NCBI GenBank assembly: GCA_027490095.1
Contig: JAIXYT010000050.1
Span: 62,001 to 126,000 of the forward strand
Length of the DNA: 64,000 nt
DNA from: Sphingomonadales bacterium
Lineage (GTDB): Bacteria > Pseudomonadota > Alphaproteobacteria > Sphingomonadales > Sphingomonadaceae
Reading direction: 5' to 3'
Part shown: piece by piece, positions 63,317 to 64,000 of the stretch
Position numbering within the stretch: position 1 is the first letter of the stretch
Layout of the letters: the number at the start of each line of letters is the position of its first letter
The notes under the pieces: model-generated
What the model was told of the DNA's origin: nothing
Database searches by the model: none
Seen by the model: the letters and a program-made list of their open reading frames with translations, nothing else
Made by a program: the position numbers and the translations under genes

Positions 63317-64000
63317 CAGAAGGCCTGCCCGATCGAGATGTACAGCGCGAAGGTCGGATCCAGCGGGCCCCGGTTGATCGCCCGCGCCACGTCGATCCGG
63401 ATCGGCCCGAAGGTCGTATAGTAACGCCCGCCGACCCCGACGCCGAAGCGGGTTCCCTCGAGGCTCGGCACCGAACTGCTGTTCACCGAGCCTGCATCCA
63501 CGAAGCCCACCACCCCGAAATCGCCGAAGCGGTAGCGCACCTCGGTGCTGGCCTCGAACAGCCCCCGTCCGCCGATCGGCCGGCCGTTCAGCGCCTTCTC
63601 GCCCACCCCCTGGAAATCGAACCCGCGAACCGAGCCGCCGCCGCCGGCATAGAGCCGCCGGGTCGGCGCGATCGCGAACAGGTCGGCCCCCACGATGCTC
63701 CCCAGCCGCAGCCGCCCGGCCAGCACCAGCTTGTCGCCGATCCCCTGATAAACGCTGCCGTCGGCAAACATCCGGGCATAGGTCTCCACCCGGCTGCCCT
63801 CGCGCGACACCTCGGGGTTCACCTCCAGCCCCAGCCGGTAGCCCGTGGTGGGATCCAGCAGATCGTTCGACCGGTCATAGGCGATCCGCCCGGGAATGGT
63901 GATGAACAGGAAGTTCCGCAGCACATCGAACCCGGGGTCCGAATCGGGGTCGCGCGGCTCCGGCAGCGCGCGCTGCTGCTCCCGCGAGGCGCCAAGCCCG
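63316..64000 (-). CDS. tamA: Outer-membrane assembly protein TamA (C-terminal part, 5' end outside window)
   Basis: About 228 residues, open to the right edge. This is the Omp85 barrel: ITIPGRIAYDRSNDLLDPTTGYRLGL, the GGGGSVRGFDFQ element that matches the lid-lock VRGF/Y motif of Omp85 proteins, and the terminal RIDVARAINRG...LYISIGQAF with a C-terminal Phe. With TamB, encoded immediately downstream, it forms the TAM complex. The POTRA domains lie outside the window. Confidence 0.9.
   Translation of the reverse strand, partial: GLGASREQQRALPEPRDPDSDPGFDVLRNFLFITIPGRIAYDRSNDLLDPTTGYRLGLEVNPEVSREGSRVETYARMFADGSVYQGIGDKLVLAGRLRLGSIVGADLFAIAPTRRLYAGGGGSVRGFDFQGVGEKALNGRPIGGRGLFEASTEVRYRFGDFGVVGFVDAGSVNSSSVPSLEGTRFGVGVGGRYYTTFGPIRIDVARAINRGPLDPTFALYISIGQAF

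Noticed and set aside
59342-63421. 1359-residue plus-strand open frame opposite tamB
   Set aside because: It is a mirror of the tamB codon pattern. The product is Arg/Pro/His-rich with no signal or motif, while the minus strand has the TamB anchor and C-terminal domain and is coupled to tamA.

Overview
The window is GC-rich, densely coding DNA from an alphaproteobacterium, most likely a member of the Sphingomonadales. This is inferred from gene families and neighbourhoods, not from a marker gene. Pointers are a hom-glpX pair, an RNase E with an acidic/arginine insert in its S1 domain, an hda-DUF2066 pair divergent from purMN, a DUF4402/chaperone/usher pilus locus and DUF3604 lipoproteins next to MetA-type outer-membrane proteins. 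Every protein gene has a normal chromosomal look. The only clear sign of transfer is a decayed tyrosine-recombinase gene beside a tRNA-Ser.

Layout. 1-5577: outer-membrane barrel proteins alternate with two DUF3604 lipoproteins that carry PHP-like metal motifs, plus a small DUF3011-like protein. 5578-6204: no intact gene, but copy A of a diverged intergenic repeat. 6205-10295 (minus): a chaperone-usher type locus (usher, chaperone, DUF4402 subunit). It is divergent from 10652-13719 (plus), a hybrid histidine kinase with a LuxR-type response regulator. Two near-identical palindromes lie in the gap between them. 13720-14998: repeat copy B and a broken P4-type integrase next to tRNA-Ser(GGA). 15188-18021: a ThDP-dependent enzyme translationally coupled to an M20 hydrolase. 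18026-19907 (minus): fliS and fliD with no other flagellar genes alongside. 20467-23106: RNase E, with structured repeats before and after it. 23222-27817: alpha/beta hydrolase, homoserine dehydrogenase, class II fructose-bisphosphatase and a secreted amidohydrolase. 27869-34607: serine hydrolase, purT, M20 peptidase, galE, a GT2 glycosyltransferase and GtrA.

34735-40517 is a complete tripartite RND efflux operon (adaptor, pump, outer-membrane factor). 40667-48431 is a complete cbb3 oxidase cluster, ccoNOQP followed by the assembly genes ccoGHIS, with a small Cys-containing protein at its end. An FNR/FixK-type box upstream of ccoN implies induction at low oxygen. 48687-54065 (minus) holds a glycosyltransferase, ppk1, hda and a DUF2066 protein, divergent from purM-purN (54128-55799). 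55891-58959 holds a hypothetical exported protein, an amidase and a small exported protein. 59072-64000 (minus) is tamB with the 3' part of tamA, and a 46-bp-arm inverted repeat sits at the convergent junction just before it.

The best candidates for something undescribed are the alternating barrel/DUF3604 locus, the pilus locus with its divergent two-component system and paired palindromes, the dispersed repeat whose right end abuts gene debris at both copies, and the RNA-level structures around rne, the pilin gene and tamB. No CRISPR array, rRNA, intact insertion sequence or replication origin was seen.
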